Shown: positions 36,242 through 45,960 of the stretch, piece by piece
Numbering within the stretch: the first letter of the stretch is position 1
How the letters are laid out: each line of letters begins with the position of its first letter
Assembly (NCBI RefSeq): GCF_900078305.2
Contig: NZ_LT546026.1
Span: forward strand, 124,001-188,000
Source: Corynebacterium bouchesdurhonense
GTDB taxonomy: Bacteria > Actinomycetota > Actinomycetes > Mycobacteriales > Mycobacteriaceae
Direction: 5' to 3'
DNA length: 64,000 nucleotides
Translations under genes and position numbers: made by a program
Notes under the pieces: generated by a model
What the model was told of the DNA's origin: nothing
Databases searched by the model: none
What the model saw: the letters and a program-made list of their open reading frames with translations, nothing else

Positions 36242-38254
36242 ATGTCCAACGCCCAGGCCGCCGCGCTCCCGGTTGTCCGCGTGCTGCCGATGCTGGGCCC
36301 GGCGCACCTGGACCGGCCGTTTGACTACCTGGTCACCGAGGCGGACTCGGAGGCGGCGCAACCCGGGGTGCGCGTGCGTGTCCGCTTCGCCGGGCGGTTG
36401 GTGGACGCGATCGTGCTCGAGCGCGTCTCGGAGTCCGCCCACGGGGGCAAGCTGCGCTATATCGAGCGCGTTATCTCACCGGAGGTGGTTGCGCCGGAGC
36501 AGCTCCGCCTGCTTGTCGACGCACTCGCGCAGCGCTACGCCGGATCCAGACCGGACCTCTACAAAGCCGCGATCCCGGCGCGCCACGCAAAGGCCGAGGA
36601 GTCGGACACCACAACCGCCTGGCCGGAGCTGGGCGAGGTGGCCGAGCCGGACCTTTCCGCGTGGAGCGCCTACCAGCACGGGGAATCCTTCGTGGACGCG
36701 GTGCTGGCGGGCAAGCTGGCGAGGGCGGCGTGGCAGGTCGCTCCGGGGGACGACTGGGCGGCGGCGCTGGCGGCGTTGGCGGTGAAGGTGGCGCTCGGCG
36801 GGTCCTCGGCGCTGATCGTGGTGCCGGACCAGCGCGACGTGGACCGGATGGAGGCGGCGCTGCGCGAGCACGTGGCCGCGAAGCAGGTGGTCACGCTTAC
36901 CGCGTCGCAGGGACCCCAGGCGCGCTACTCCCGCTACTTGTCAGTGCTGCACGGCCAGGCCCGCATCGTGGTGGGCACCCGCTCCGCGGCGTTCGCCCCG
37001 CTGCGGGACCTGCGGCTGGTGGTGGTGATGCACGACGGGGACGACAGCCTGGTGGACCCCCGTGCGCCGTACTTCCATGCGCGCGAGGTGTGCACCACCC
37101 GCTCTGCGATCGAGCACGCCTCCCTGATCATCGGCGGCCACGCGCGCACCGCCGAGACTCAGCTACTGGTCGAGTCCGGGTGGATGCACAGCCTCACGGC
37201 GCCGCGGGAGGCGTTGCGCGCCCGCGCCCCGCACATCCACGCCGCGGGTGACTCCGACTTCGAGCTGGAGCGCGATCCCCGAGCCCGCCAGGCGCGTATC
37301 CCGTCGGCGGCGTTCGCCGCGGCGACTAGAGCGCTGGAGGCGGGCTCGCCGGTGCTGTTCCAGGTGCCCCGCACCGGCTACGTGCAGGCGCTGGCGTGCG
37401 GCAATTGCCGGGCGCCGGCCCGGTGCCGCTGGTGCAACGGCCCGCTAGGGCTGCCGGCGGGCGGGGACGCGGCCGCGCCCACCTGCCGCTGGTGCGGGCG
37501 GATGGACCCTAAGCACGTGTGCCCCGTGTGCGGCTCGCACCGCATCCGGGCGGTGGTGCTCGGCACCGAGCGCACCGCCGAGGAGTTGGGGCGGGCGTTT
37601 CCGAAGCACCGGGTGGTCACCTCCTGGGGCGAGCGGGTGCGAGATACCGTGCCCGCCGCGCCGGCCATCGTGGTGGCCACGCCCGGCGCCGAGCCCGCGG
37701 TTCACGGCGGCGCGTACGGCGCGGCGGTCCTGCTGGACACGTGGGCGCTGCTGCAGCGGCCCGACTTGCGCGCGGTGGAGGACACCTTTGCCGCTTGGTT
37801 GGCCGCGGCGACCCTCGTGGCACCGATGAGCGCGGGCGGGGACGTGGTGGTGGTCGCGGACCCGGCCATCCCCGCGGTGCAGCACCTTATCCGCTGGGAC
37901 GTGCCCGGGTTCGCCGCGCTGGAGCTGGAACAGCGCCGCGATGCGCACTTCCCGCCCGCTGTGCACCTCGCGCTTGTTGACGCACCCCGCGCCGCCCTCG
38001 ACGACTTCTTCGCCCACACCGACCTCCCCGAGCACGCCGAGCTGCTCGGTCCGGTCGACCTGCCCCCCGGCGCCGCCTTGCCAGGGGAGTGGGACCGCGC
38101 ACGCTTCGGCCCCGCCCAGCGCATGCTGGTGCGCTCGCCCCTGGCCGGGCGCAGCCAGCTCGGCGCCGCGCTGCGCGCCGGGTTGGTGCGGCGCGGAGCG
38201 CGCAAGCAGGAGCTCCCGCTACGGGTGCAGGTCAACCCCGTGGACGTGGGGTAG
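36242..38254 (+). CDS. priA: Primosomal protein N' (PriA), helicase motifs missing
   Basis: Replication restart protein, 670 aa. The N-terminal DNA-binding domain (RVLPMLGPAHLDRPFDYLV) and the zinc-binding cysteines (CGNC, CRWC, CRWC, CPVC) are present. The Walker A loop and DEAH box are absent: their positions read GGSSALIVVPDQRDVDRM and VVMHDGDDSLVDP. Loss of ATPase motifs is known in actinobacterial PriA, so it is probably a structural primosome protein rather than a pseudogene; the frame is full length. Contains a coding copy of GCTTGTCGACG. Leads the priA-def-fmt-rsmB-rpe series. Confidence 0.92.
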   Translation: MSNAQAAALPVVRVLPMLGPAHLDRPFDYLVTEADSEAAQPGVRVRVRFAGRLVDAIVLERVSESAHGGKLRYIERVISPEVVAPEQLRLLVDALAQRYAGSRPDLYKAAIPARHAKAEESDTTTAWPELGEVAEPDLSAWSAYQHGESFVDAVLAGKLARAAWQVAPGDDWAAALAALAVKVALGGSSALIVVPDQRDVDRMEAALREHVAAKQVVTLTASQGPQARYSRYLSVLHGQARIVVGTRSAAFAPLRDLRLVVVMHDGDDSLVDPRAPYFHAREVCTTRSAIEHASLIIGGHARTAETQLLVESGWMHSLTAPREALRARAPHIHAAGDSDFELERDPRARQARIPSAAFAAATRALEAGSPVLFQVPRTGYVQALACGNCRAPARCRWCNGPLGLPAGGDAAAPTCRWCGRMDPKHVCPVCGSHRIRAVVLGTERTAEELGRAFPKHRVVTSWGERVRDTVPAAPAIVVATPGAEPAVHGGAYGAAVLLDTWALLQRPDLRAVEDTFAAWLAAATLVAPMSAGGDVVVVADPAIPAVQHLIRWDVPGFAALELEQRRDAHFPPAVHLALVDAPRAALDDFFAHTDLPEHAELLGPVDLPPGAALPGEWDRARFGPAQRMLVRSPLAGRSQLGAALRAGLVRRGARKQELPLRVQVNPVDVG

Positions 38255-38291
38255 CGCCGGGTAGCACTCCGGCTGCCCACAGGCGGCCCAC

Positions 38292-38297
38292 TACACT
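38292..38297 (+). promoter_or_regulatory. -10 of def (leaderless type)
   Basis: TACACT ends 8 nt before the def ATG. Confidence 0.5.
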
Positions 38298-38305
38298 TGG
38301 CCGGC

Positions 38306-38806
38306 ATGGCCACGCGTCCCCTCCGCTATTTCGGAGACCCGATCCTCAACTCCGCCGCCGCCCCGGTGGCGCGCTTCGATACCCAGCTTGCGTCGCTGGT
38401 GCGCGACATGTTCGACACGATGGCCGCCGCCGGCGGCGTGGGGCTAGCGGCCAACCAGATCGGCGTGGCCCGGCGCGTCTTCGTCTTCGACTGCCAGGGT
38501 ATGCGCGGCGCGCTGGTTAACCCCGTGTGGCGCCCGCTGGGCCAGGCAACACAGACCGGCGCGGAGGGCTGCCTGTCCATCCCCGGGGTCCGCGCCCCGG
38601 TGCCCCGCCACGCCGACGTGCTGGCCAGCGGCGCTGACGCGGACGGCAGGGCGGTGACGATCCGCGCCAGCGGCCTGCTCGCGCGGTGCATCCAGCACGA
38701 AACCGACCACGTGGACGGGGTACTGTTCCTTGCACGGATGGAACCGCAGGACCGCAAGGCGGCCATGGCCGCGATCCGCGCCGCGGACTGGTTCCAGCGC
38801 CCGTAG
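38306..38806 (+). CDS. def: Peptide deformylase
   Basis: Removes N-formyl groups from new proteins; 166 aa metalloprotease. All three motifs are seen: [15 protein letters not shown] (Cys89) and HETDH (His131, Glu132, His135). The ATG follows a leaderless-type promoter; a start 9 bp upstream would lie at the -10 end. fmt follows after 28 bp, so formylation and deformylation genes are linked. Confidence 0.95.
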   Translation: MATRPLRYFGDPILNSAAAPVARFDTQLASLVRDMFDTMAAAGGVGLAANQIGVARRVFVFDCQGMRGALVNPVWRPLGQATQTGAEGCLSIPGVRAPVPRHADVLASGADADGRAVTIRASGLLARCIQHETDHVDGVLFLARMEPQDRKAAMAAIRAADWFQRP

Positions 38807-38834
38807 GCGCCCGACAGTGAAGGAGAGAATTACT

Positions 38835-39797
38835 GTGCGACTAGTGTTCGCCGGCACGCCCGAACCCGCCGCCGTAGCGTTGCGGCGCCTCATCGAATCG
38901 GAGCACGAGGTGGTGGCGGTGCTCACCCGCCCCGACGCCCGCAAGGGCCGCGGGCGCACCCTGCACCCGTCCCCGGTGAAAGAGGTCGCCCTCGAGCACG
39001 GCATCGAGGTGCTCGCGCCAGAGCGCCTTTCGCTTGACGACGCCGCCGCGCAGCGCCTCACCGAACTCGCGCCCGACTGTATCCCGGTGGTGGCGTACGG
39101 CAACCTCGTACCCGAGTCGATGCTGGGCATCCCCGCCCACGGCTGGGTCAACCTCCACTTCTCGCTGCTGCCGCAGTGGCGCGGCGCGGCGCCGGTGCAG
39201 GCGGCCATCCGCGCCGGCGACACGGTGACGGGCGCGACCACCTTCCGCATCGACAAGGGCCTGGACACCGGCGACGTCCTGGGTCGCATCACCGAGGAGA
39301 TCGGGCCAGCGGACACGGCCGACGACCTGCTCACCCGCCTTGCCCACCGGGGCGCGGACCTCTTGGCGGAGACCATGGACGACCTTGAAACTGGCAGCGC
39401 GCAGCCCGAGCCGCAGCCGGAGGACGGCTCCTACGCACCCAAGATCACGCCCGAGGAGGCGCGGGTGCGCTGGGACGCGCCCGCGGTAGAGATCGACCGC
39501 GCCATCCGCGCCTACACCCCCGCGCCCGGCGCGTGGACCACCCTTGGCGGCGAGCGGGTCAAGCTCGGCCCAGTCAGCCCCGCCGAACCGGACGGGGAAC
39601 CGCTCGCGCCGGGCGAGGTGCGCGCCGGCAAGCGCGAGGTGCGCGTGGGCACCGGCTCGGGCGATGTGATCCTGGGGCGCATCCAGCCCCCCGGCAAGAA
39701 GCAGATGGATGCGGCCGATTGGGCGCGCGGGCTAAAGCCGGCGGAGACTGAAGAGAATAGTGCAGAGAAGACGGTCAACGGGGTGGTGTTCGAGTGA
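38835..39797 (+). CDS. fmt: Methionyl-tRNA formyltransferase
   Basis: Formylates initiator Met-tRNA using 10-formyl-THF; 320 aa. [18 protein letters not shown] at the N-terminus, catalytic [27 protein letters not shown], and a C-terminal OB-like domain ([12 protein letters not shown]). GTG with AAGGAG 9 nt upstream. The stop overlaps the rsmB start (GTGA), indicating coupling. Confidence 0.96.
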   Translation: MRLVFAGTPEPAAVALRRLIESEHEVVAVLTRPDARKGRGRTLHPSPVKEVALEHGIEVLAPERLSLDDAAAQRLTELAPDCIPVVAYGNLVPESMLGIPAHGWVNLHFSLLPQWRGAAPVQAAIRAGDTVTGATTFRIDKGLDTGDVLGRITEEIGPADTADDLLTRLAHRGADLLAETMDDLETGSAQPEPQPEDGSYAPKITPEEARVRWDAPAVEIDRAIRAYTPAPGAWTTLGGERVKLGPVSPAEPDGEPLAPGEVRAGKREVRVGTGSGDVILGRIQPPGKKQMDAADWARGLKPAETEENSAEKTVNGVVFE

Positions 39798-41278
39798 GCG
39801 GCGGATTCAGATCCAGGGCGCAGGGCCGGCGTGAGCAGCCGCGCGAGCAGCCCCGCGGGCAGCAGAGCGGGCAGCAGAGCGCTTCGAACGCCCCGAAATC
39901 CCAGCGCCGCTACAGCGTGAAGGGCCGCCCGGCGTCCATCGGCGACGCCCCCCGCGAGGCCGCCTTCGAGGTGGTGCTGCGGGTGGGCCGCGACGGCGCC
40001 TTTGCCAACCTCACCCTGCCGGGTCTCCTGAAGGAGCGGCGTATCAAGGGCCGCGACGCGGCGTTCGCCACCGAGCTGACCTACGGCACGCTGCGCAGCC
40101 TCGGCGTGCTGGACGCGGTCATCGCCGAGAACTCGTCGCGCCCGCTAGACCAGATCGCCCCGGAGGTGCTCGCTGCGCTGCGCCTCGGCGCGTACCAGCT
40201 GCTCTACACCCGGGTGGAGGACCACGCGGCAGTGGACACGTCGGTGCGCCTCGTGGAGGCGGCGGGTCAGGAGCGCGCGAAGGGCTTTGCCAACGGTGTG
40301 CTGCGATCCATCTCCCGCACGCCGGCGGAGGCGTGGATCGAGCGCCTCGCGCCGCCTACCGAGCTCGGCGCGCTCGCGTTCCGCCACGCCCACCCGGAGT
40401 GGATCGCCGCGAGCTTTGCGGCGGCGCTCGGCGAGCGGGCGGAGGCGGAGCTCGAGGCGGCGCTGGAGGCGGATTCGGCCCGCCCGATCGTGCACCTGGT
40501 TGCGCGCCCGGGCGAGATCACCGCGGAGGAGCTGGCCCTGACCACCGGCGGGGAGGAGGGCGCCTACTCCCCGTACGCGGTGTACCTCCAGGAGGGCGAC
40601 CCGGGCCAGCTGCAGGAGGTCCGCGACGGCCTGGCCGGGGTGCAGGACGAGGGCTCGCAGCTCATCGCCCGCGCGCTCGCCGAGGTCCCCGTCGAGGCGG
40701 ATCAAGGCCGCTGGCTGGACCTGTGCGCCGGTCCGGGCGGTAAGGCTGCCCTGCTGGGCTCCCTGGCCGCCATCGACGGCGCGACCGTGGACGCCGTGGA
40801 GGTCGCGCCGCACCGCGCCGAGCTGATCCGGGGGGCGGTCCGCGACCTGCCGGTGCGGGTGAAGGTGGCGGACGGGCGCGATCCCGGCTTCCCGGAGGCC
40901 AGCTTCGACCGCGTGCTGGTGGACGCGCCGTGCTCCGGCCTGGGCGCGCTGCGCCGCCGACCCGAGGCTCGGTGGGTGAAGCGCGAGGGGGACATCGCCG
41001 AGCTCAACCAGCTGCAGGCCGAGCTGCTGGATTCCGCCGTGCGGCTCGCCCGCCCAGGCGGGGTGGTGGTGTACTCCACATGCAGTCCGGATGTGCGGGA
41101 GACAAGGGGGATCGTCGATAAGCAAAAGGCGCTTGGGGGCGTCGAGGAGCTCGACGCGCGCGAGTACGTCGGCGCAATGGCGGACGTGGGCGCGGGCCCC
41201 AGCGTGCAGATGTGGCCGCACCGCCACGGCACCGACGCGATGTTCTTCGCCGTGCTCCGCAAGCTGCCGGCGAGCTAG
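39794..41278 (+). CDS. rsmB: 16S rRNA m5C967 methyltransferase (RsmB/Sun)
   Basis: SAM-dependent rRNA methyltransferase; 494 aa. A Gln/Arg-rich repetitive N-terminus ([17 protein letters not shown]) precedes a NusB-like RNA-binding domain (~50–190) and the catalytic Rossmann domain: SAM loop [33 protein letters not shown] with the Cys, and VVYSTCSPD. The N-terminal tail is longer than in enteric RsmB. Contains a reverse GCTTATCGACG copy near 41114. Confidence 0.93.
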   Translation: MSGGFRSRAQGRREQPREQPRGQQSGQQSASNAPKSQRRYSVKGRPASIGDAPREAAFEVVLRVGRDGAFANLTLPGLLKERRIKGRDAAFATELTYGTLRSLGVLDAVIAENSSRPLDQIAPEVLAALRLGAYQLLYTRVEDHAAVDTSVRLVEAAGQERAKGFANGVLRSISRTPAEAWIERLAPPTELGALAFRHAHPEWIAASFAAALGERAEAELEAALEADSARPIVHLVARPGEITAEELALTTGGEEGAYSPYAVYLQEGDPGQLQEVRDGLAGVQDEGSQLIARALAEVPVEADQGRWLDLCAGPGGKAALLGSLAAIDGATVDAVEVAPHRAELIRGAVRDLPVRVKVADGRDPGFPEASFDRVLVDAPCSGLGALRRRPEARWVKREGDIAELNQLQAELLDSAVRLARPGGVVVYSTCSPDVRETRGIVDKQKALGGVEELDAREYVGAMADVGAGPSVQMWPHRHGTDAMFFAVLRKLPAS

Positions 41279-41281
41279 GGT
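41276..41281 (+). promoter_or_regulatory. -10 of rpe (leaderless type)
   Basis: TAGGGT begins at the rsmB stop codon and ends 8 nt before the rpe ATG. Confidence 0.45.
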
Positions 41282-41289
41282 TGGGCACC

Positions 41290-41955
41290 ATGATTCAAAT
41301 TGCGCCGTCCATCCTCGCCGCCAACTACGCCGCCCTGGGCGAGGACGTGCGGAAGGTGGGCAACGCGGACCTATTGCACGTGGACATCATGGACGGCCAC
41401 TTTGTGCCTAACCTCTCGTTCGGCCCGGACGTGACCAGCGCCGTCAACGGCGTGACGGAGCAGTTCCTGGACATGCACCTGATGATCGAGGAGCCCGAGC
41501 GCTGGTTTGAGACGTACGCGCTCGCCGGCGGGGACCGCCTCGTGTTCCACGCTGAGGCCGTGGCGGACCCGGTGGCGGCGGCGAAGCGGTGCCGCGAGCT
41601 GGGCGTGCAGTCCGGCATCGCCATCAAACCCGCCACCGCGGTGGAGCCCTACCTGGACCACCTCGAGCACTTCGACGAGGTGCTGGTGATGAGCGTGGAG
41701 CCGGGCTTTGGCGGCCAGAAGTTCATGCCGGAGGTGCTGGGGAAGGTCATGCGGCTGCGCGACGCGATCCGCGAGCAGGGCACGAGCACCGTGATCGGCA
41801 TCGACGGCGGCATCGCCGAAGCCACCATCGCCCAGGCGGCCGAGGCGGGCGTGGACGCTTTCGTGGCCGGCAGCGCCGTTTTCGGCGCCTCCAACCCGGC
41901 CGAGGCCGTGGAGCGCCTGCGCGCGCTCGCGCGGGAGGCAGCGGGGGATCAGTGA
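41290..41955 (+). CDS. rpe: Ribulose-phosphate 3-epimerase
   Basis: Interconverts ribulose 5-phosphate and xylulose 5-phosphate; 221 aa TIM barrel. IAPSILAANYAALGE, LHVDIMDGHFVPNLSFG with metal His and Asp, VLVMSVEPGFGGQKF and IGIDGGIAEATI are present. Feeds the riboflavin genes downstream with ribulose 5-phosphate and complements the tkt/tal genes 18 kb away. ribD starts 4 bp after the stop. Confidence 0.96.
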   Translation: MIQIAPSILAANYAALGEDVRKVGNADLLHVDIMDGHFVPNLSFGPDVTSAVNGVTEQFLDMHLMIEEPERWFETYALAGGDRLVFHAEAVADPVAAAKRCRELGVQSGIAIKPATAVEPYLDHLEHFDEVLVMSVEPGFGGQKFMPEVLGKVMRLRDAIREQGTSTVIGIDGGIAEATIAQAAEAGVDAFVAGSAVFGASNPAEAVERLRALAREAAGDQ

Positions 41956-41959
41956 GCAC

Positions 41960-42940
41960 TTGCTTGTCGACGCCCTGAGGACGGCCGTCGCAGAAGGCGA
42001 GCGGGTGCGCGGCACCACCTCGCCGAACCCGCCGGTGGGCTGCGCCATTGTCGGGCCCGGCGGGGAGCTGATTGCTTCCGCCGGCACCCACCCGGCCGGC
42101 GGGCCGCACGCCGAAGCGGCCGCGCTCGCCGTCGCGGGCGAGAGGGCCCGCGGTGCGACAGCGGTGGTGACGCTCGAGCCCTGCAACCACACCGGCCGCA
42201 CCGGCCCCTGCGCCGAGGCGCTCGCGCGCGCGGGCGTGGCGGAGGTGGTGTACCTCGCCGCGGATCCCAACCCGGTGGCCGCGGGCGGCGCCGAATACCT
42301 GCGCGGGCGCGGCGTGGCGGTACGCCACCTCGCTGCGCCAGTAGCGGCGCTCGAGCCGTGGCTGGCGGCGGTGCGCCTAGGCCGCCCAGCGGTGACCTGG
42401 AAGTACGCCGCCACCGCAGACGGCTTCACCGCCGCCGCGGACGGCACCAGCCAGTGGATCACCGGCCCCGTGGCCCGCGAGCGGGTGCACCGGGACCGCG
42501 CGAGGCGCGACGCGATCATCGTGGGCACCGGCACCGCGATCGCCGACAACCCCTCGCTCACCGCGCGGCGGCCCGACGGTTCGCCCTACCCAACGCAGCC
42601 GCGGCGCGTGGTGATCGGCTCGCGCCCCGTGCCGCCCGGTAACCTCGCGGAGCTGGGCTACGAACAGTACCCGGACCCCCAGACCGCGCTGCGGGAGCTG
42701 TGGGACACCGGCGCGCGCGACGTGCTCGTGGAGGGCGGTGCCGAGCTCGCGCGCTCCTTTTTGGAGGCGGACCTGGTGGATTTCGTGCAGGCCTACACCG
42801 CTCCGGCGTTCCTTGGTGCGGGGCGGGGCGTGCTCGCCGGGGCGGTGGCGGGCACCATTGCAGACGCCCGCCGCTTCGCGCCGGCGCGCGTGGAGCTGGT
42901 GGGTGAAGACGTGTTGTTTGAGATGAGACGGAAGGCGTGA
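41960..42940 (+). CDS. ribD: Riboflavin biosynthesis deaminase/reductase RibD
   Basis: Bifunctional: deaminates then reduces the pyrimidine intermediate of riboflavin synthesis; 326 aa. Zinc deaminase motifs HAEAAAL and PCNHTGRTGPC at the N-terminus; C-terminal reductase with VTWKYAATADGF, GTGTAIADNPSLTAR and LVEGGAEL. The start is TTG, four nt after the rpe stop, and is itself inside a copy of GCTTGTCGACG; no upstream in-frame ATG/GTG fits. Coupled translation from rpe is likely. Confidence 0.9.
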   Translation: MLVDALRTAVAEGERVRGTTSPNPPVGCAIVGPGGELIASAGTHPAGGPHAEAAALAVAGERARGATAVVTLEPCNHTGRTGPCAEALARAGVAEVVYLAADPNPVAAGGAEYLRGRGVAVRHLAAPVAALEPWLAAVRLGRPAVTWKYAATADGFTAAADGTSQWITGPVARERVHRDRARRDAIIVGTGTAIADNPSLTARRPDGSPYPTQPRRVVIGSRPVPPGNLAELGYEQYPDPQTALRELWDTGARDVLVEGGAELARSFLEADLVDFVQAYTAPAFLGAGRGVLAGAVAGTIADARRFAPARVELVGEDVLFEMRRKA

Positions 42941-42946
42941 TGTGCG

Positions 42947-43534
42947 GTGTTTACTGGGTTGGTTGAGGAGCAGGGGAGCGTCGTCAAGCTTGAGCCCCTC
43001 GAAGACGCCCTCCGGCTCACCGTGCGCGCCCCGCTGGTGACATCCGACGCGCGGCCCGGCGACTCCATCGCGGTGGACGGCGTGTGCCTGACCGTTGTCG
43101 AGGTGGGGGGCGGCGAGTTCACCGCGGACGTGATGCGCGAGACCATCGACCGCTCCCGCGTCGCCTCGTACGCTGCGGGAACGCGGGTGAACCTCGAGCG
43201 CGCCCTGGCCGCGGGCGTGCGCCTCGGCGGGCACATTGTGCAGGGCCACGTGGACGCGGTGGCGGAGCTTTCCTCCCGCACGCCGTCCGAGCACTGGGAG
43301 GTCTTCCGCTTCACCCTGCCCGGCACGCTCCGGCGCTACGTGGTGGAGAAGGGGTCCATAGCGGTCAACGGCACCTCCTTGACCGTCTCCGCGGTGGGCG
43401 GAGACTGGTTCGAGGTCTCGCTTATCCCCACCACCCTGCGCGAAACCACCGCGGGGCGACTCGAGCCGGGGGAGGTAGTGAACCTCGAGGTGGACATCGT
43501 GGCCAAGTACGTCGAGAACATGGTGCAGGGCTAA
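42947..43534 (+). CDS. ribE: Riboflavin synthase, alpha chain
   Basis: Dismutates two lumazines to riboflavin; 195 aa with two lumazine-binding repeats, the first starting MFTGLVEEQGSVVKLE and the second RLGGHIVQGHVDAVAEL. GTG start set by the canonical MFTG N-terminus, with GGAAGG upstream. It follows ribD by 6 bp. Confidence 0.95.
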   Translation: MFTGLVEEQGSVVKLEPLEDALRLTVRAPLVTSDARPGDSIAVDGVCLTVVEVGGGEFTADVMRETIDRSRVASYAAGTRVNLERALAAGVRLGGHIVQGHVDAVAELSSRTPSEHWEVFRFTLPGTLRRYVVEKGSIAVNGTSLTVSAVGGDWFEVSLIPTTLRETTAGRLEPGEVVNLEVDIVAKYVENMVQG

Positions 43535-43537
43535 GGT
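43532..43537 (+). promoter_or_regulatory. -10 of ribBA (leaderless type)
   Basis: TAAGGT overlaps the ribE stop and ends 8 nt before the ribBA ATG. Confidence 0.45.
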
Positions 43538-43545
43538 AGGCGCCC

Positions 43546-44802
43546 ATGGATGATTTCTCGCGCCTGGATTCTGTCGAGGATGCGGTTGCCGCCATCGCCC
43601 GCGGCGGGGCCGTGGTGGTGGTCGACGACGAGGACCGCGAGAACGAGGGCGACCTGATCTTCGCCGCCGAACTGGCCACGCCGGAGCTCGTGGCCTTCAT
43701 GGTGCGCCACACCTCCGGCTACATCTGCGTGTCCATGGGCGACGGGGACGCGACCCGCCTCCAGCTGCCGCCAATGGTGGCCCGCAACGAGGACGCCCGG
43801 GGCACCGCCTACGCGGTGACCGTCGACGCCGCCACCGGCACCACGGGCATCTCTGCGCGCTCCCGCGCCGAGACGATACGGCGCCTCGCCGACCCGGAGG
43901 CCGCGCCCGCGGACTTCACTCGCCCCGGCCACGTGGTGCCGCTGCGCGCCCGCCTCGGCGGAGTGTTGGCCCGCAACGGCCACACCGAGGCTGCCGTGGA
44001 CCTGGCCGCGCTGGCGGGGCTGCGGCCGGTTGGCGCGCTGTGCGAGATCGTCTCGGAGGAGGACCCGACTGACATGGCGCGCTTTGATGAGCTGCGCCGC
44101 TTCGCCGACGCGCACGGGCTGCCCATGATCTCCATCGAGCAGCTGGTCAACCACCTGCGTCGGGTGCGTCGCGTGGTCACCCGCGCCACCGAGACCCGCC
44201 TGCCCACCGAGTACGGGGAGTTCCGCGCGGTGGGCTACCGCAACGACGTCGACGGCTCCGAGCACGTCGCCCTTGTGGTGGGGGACGTGACGGACGGCGA
44301 GGACGTGCTCGTGCGTGTCCACTCCGAGTGCCTGACCGGCGACGTGTTCGCGTCGCGTCGCTGCGATTGCGGCCCGCAGCTCCACGAGTCCATGCGCCGC
44401 GTGCAGGAGGCCGGCCGCGGCGTGGTGGTCTACATCCGCGGCCACGAGGGCCGCGGCATCGGCCTGCTTGCCAAGCTCGAGGCCTACCGCCTCCAGGACG
44501 AGGGCCGCGACACCGTGGACGCGAACTTGGAGCAGGGGTTGCCTATCGACGCCCGCGAGTACTCCGTAGCCGGACAGATCCTCGCCGACCTGGGCATCGC
44601 GTCCTTCACCGTGCTGTCCAACAACCCGCACAAGGTTGAGGCGTTGGGCGGCTATGGCCCGCAGGTCCTCGGCCGCGCCAGGGTGGAGGTGGTGCCCTCC
44701 CACGACAACATCGCGTACCTGCGCACCAAGCGCGACCGGATGGGCCATGACTTGCGGCAGGTGGGGGAGTGGGACGACCGCCACACCGGGGCGGGCCACT
44801 AA
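43546..44802 (+). CDS. ribBA: Bifunctional DHBP synthase / GTP cyclohydrolase II
   Basis: Supplies both precursors of riboflavin; 418 aa. N-terminal Rib[40 protein letters not shown]-terminal RibA: zinc site C…CRRCDC within [18 protein letters not shown], and [14 protein letters not shown]. The start follows ribE by 11 bp. Confidence 0.96.
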   Translation: MDDFSRLDSVEDAVAAIARGGAVVVVDDEDRENEGDLIFAAELATPELVAFMVRHTSGYICVSMGDGDATRLQLPPMVARNEDARGTAYAVTVDAATGTTGISARSRAETIRRLADPEAAPADFTRPGHVVPLRARLGGVLARNGHTEAAVDLAALAGLRPVGALCEIVSEEDPTDMARFDELRRFADAHGLPMISIEQLVNHLRRVRRVVTRATETRLPTEYGEFRAVGYRNDVDGSEHVALVVGDVTDGEDVLVRVHSECLTGDVFASRRCDCGPQLHESMRRVQEAGRGVVVYIRGHEGRGIGLLAKLEAYRLQDEGRDTVDANLEQGLPIDAREYSVAGQILADLGIASFTVLSNNPHKVEALGGYGPQVLGRARVEVVPSHDNIAYLRTKRDRMGHDLRQVGEWDDRHTGAGH

Positions 44803-44807
44803 GCCAT

Positions 44808-44813
44808 TAAACT
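44808..44813 (+). promoter_or_regulatory. Possible -10 of ribH (TAAACT)
   Basis: TAAACT directly after the ribBA stop, 65 nt before ribH. No FMN riboswitch was recognised in this gap. Confidence 0.4.
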
Positions 44814-44878
44814 AGGGGGACCATCCGCCCGGTGCCCCGCTTGCCCGGGCGCACCCGAACCAGAAAGAGGATGATCGA

Positions 44879-45364
44879 ATGAGCTCCACCGGCGCCCCCG
44901 AGGAGTACCCGATACGGGCCGAAGGGCTGACGCTCGCCATTGTGGCGACGCGATGGAATGCACCGGTGGTCGGCTCGCTCACCGAGCGCGCCGCGGCCAC
45001 CGCGAAGGAGCTCGGCGCGAAGGTAGACATCTACCACGTCGACGGCGCGCTGGAGCTGCCGGTGGTGGTCCAGTCCTGCGCCAGGCGCTACGACGCGGTG
45101 GTGGCCCTCGGCTGCGTGATCCGCGGGGAGACCGCACACTTCGACTACGTCTGCGACTCGGTGACGGCCGGTCTCACCCGCATCGCCCTGGACGAGGAGA
45201 CCCCGGTGGGCAACGGCGTACTCACGGTTGAGGAGGAGGACCAGGCCTACGAGCGCGCAGGCGGCGAGGACGCGAAGGAAGACAAGGGCGCCGCCGCCAC
45301 CCGCGCGGCCCTGAGCGCCGCCGCTGAGCTGCGCAAGGTCCGGTCACTGCCGGTGAAGGACTAG
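44879..45364 (+). CDS. ribH: 6,7-Dimethyl-8-ribityllumazine synthase
   Basis: Condenses the two RibBA/RibD products to lumazine; 161 aa capsid-forming enzyme. LAIVATRWNAPVVGSL, VDGALELPVVVQ, VVALGCVIRGETAHFDYVC and GVLTVEEEDQAYERAG give the active site. AGAGG precedes the ATG by ~9 nt. Last rib gene of the cluster. Confidence 0.95.
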   Translation: MSSTGAPEEYPIRAEGLTLAIVATRWNAPVVGSLTERAAATAKELGAKVDIYHVDGALELPVVVQSCARRYDAVVALGCVIRGETAHFDYVCDSVTAGLTRIALDEETPVGNGVLTVEEEDQAYERAGGEDAKEDKGAAATRAALSAAAELRKVRSLPVKD

Positions 45365-45367
45365 GAT
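45362..45367 (+). promoter_or_regulatory. -10 of the PH-domain gene (leaderless type)
   Basis: TAGGAT overlaps the ribH stop and ends 9 nt before the GTG start. Confidence 0.45.
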
Positions 45368-45376
45368 TTGCCCACC

Positions 45377-45925
45377 GTGAGCGAAAACCAGAACCAGGAC
45401 AACCGGGCGGCCGGGGGGAAGGTCACCGACCGCGAGGTGGCCTACCTCACCGCCCTCGACCCGTTCGCGGCCACCTCCGCCAAGCCGTGGGAGTTCGAGG
45501 CCCGCTCGCCCCACCTCAAGCGGGTGGCGCTCATCTGGATCGCCGTGGTTATGGCGGTGCACATCTTCATGGCCGCCGTGGTGGACGTGGAGTTCACCGG
45601 CGTGACCATCACCGGCATCGACAAATTCGCCTTCATCGGCGTGGGCCTGCTCATCTCCGCGGTGTCCTGGGTGATGCTGACCCGCCCGCGGGTGCGCGCG
45701 AACGAGGACGGGGTGCAGGTGACCAACTTCATTGGCACCCGCTTTTACCCGTGGGTGCTCATCTACGGCCTGAGCTTTCCCAAGGGTTCCCGCACCGCCC
45801 GCCTGGAGCTCCCGGAGTTCGAGTACGTGCCGCTGTGGGCCATCCACGTCGGCGACAAGGAGCGGGCCCTTGAGGCCGTGGACCAGTTCCGCGACCTCGA
45901 GGCGAAGTACATGCCCGAGGATTAG
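45377..45925 (+). CDS. PH-domain membrane protein of unknown role
   Basis: 182 aa. A polar N-terminus (~50 aa), two membrane segments ([21 protein letters not shown] and [18 protein letters not shown]) and a C-terminal bacterial PH-like domain ([35 protein letters not shown] in part). Regularly found after ribH in corynebacteria. The GTG start fits the -10 position; an in-frame TTG 9 bp upstream is an alternative. Confidence 0.8.
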   Translation: MSENQNQDNRAAGGKVTDREVAYLTALDPFAATSAKPWEFEARSPHLKRVALIWIAVVMAVHIFMAAVVDVEFTGVTITGIDKFAFIGVGLLISAVSWVMLTRPRVRANEDGVQVTNFIGTRFYPWVLIYGLSFPKGSRTARLELPEFEYVPLWAIHVGDKERALEAVDQFRDLEAKYMPED

Positions 45926-45960
45926 GATCCCCCAACCCAGCTAGGAGCTCACAGCACCCC

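Noticed and set aside
36242..38254. priA as a pseudogene
   Set aside because: The frame is full length with conserved zinc cysteines and its own promoter; loss of ATPase motifs is typical of actinobacterial PriA.
41900..44879. FMN riboswitch before the riboflavin genes
   Set aside because: Gaps before ribD, ribE, ribBA and ribH are a few to 76 bp and hold no RFN-like conserved blocks.
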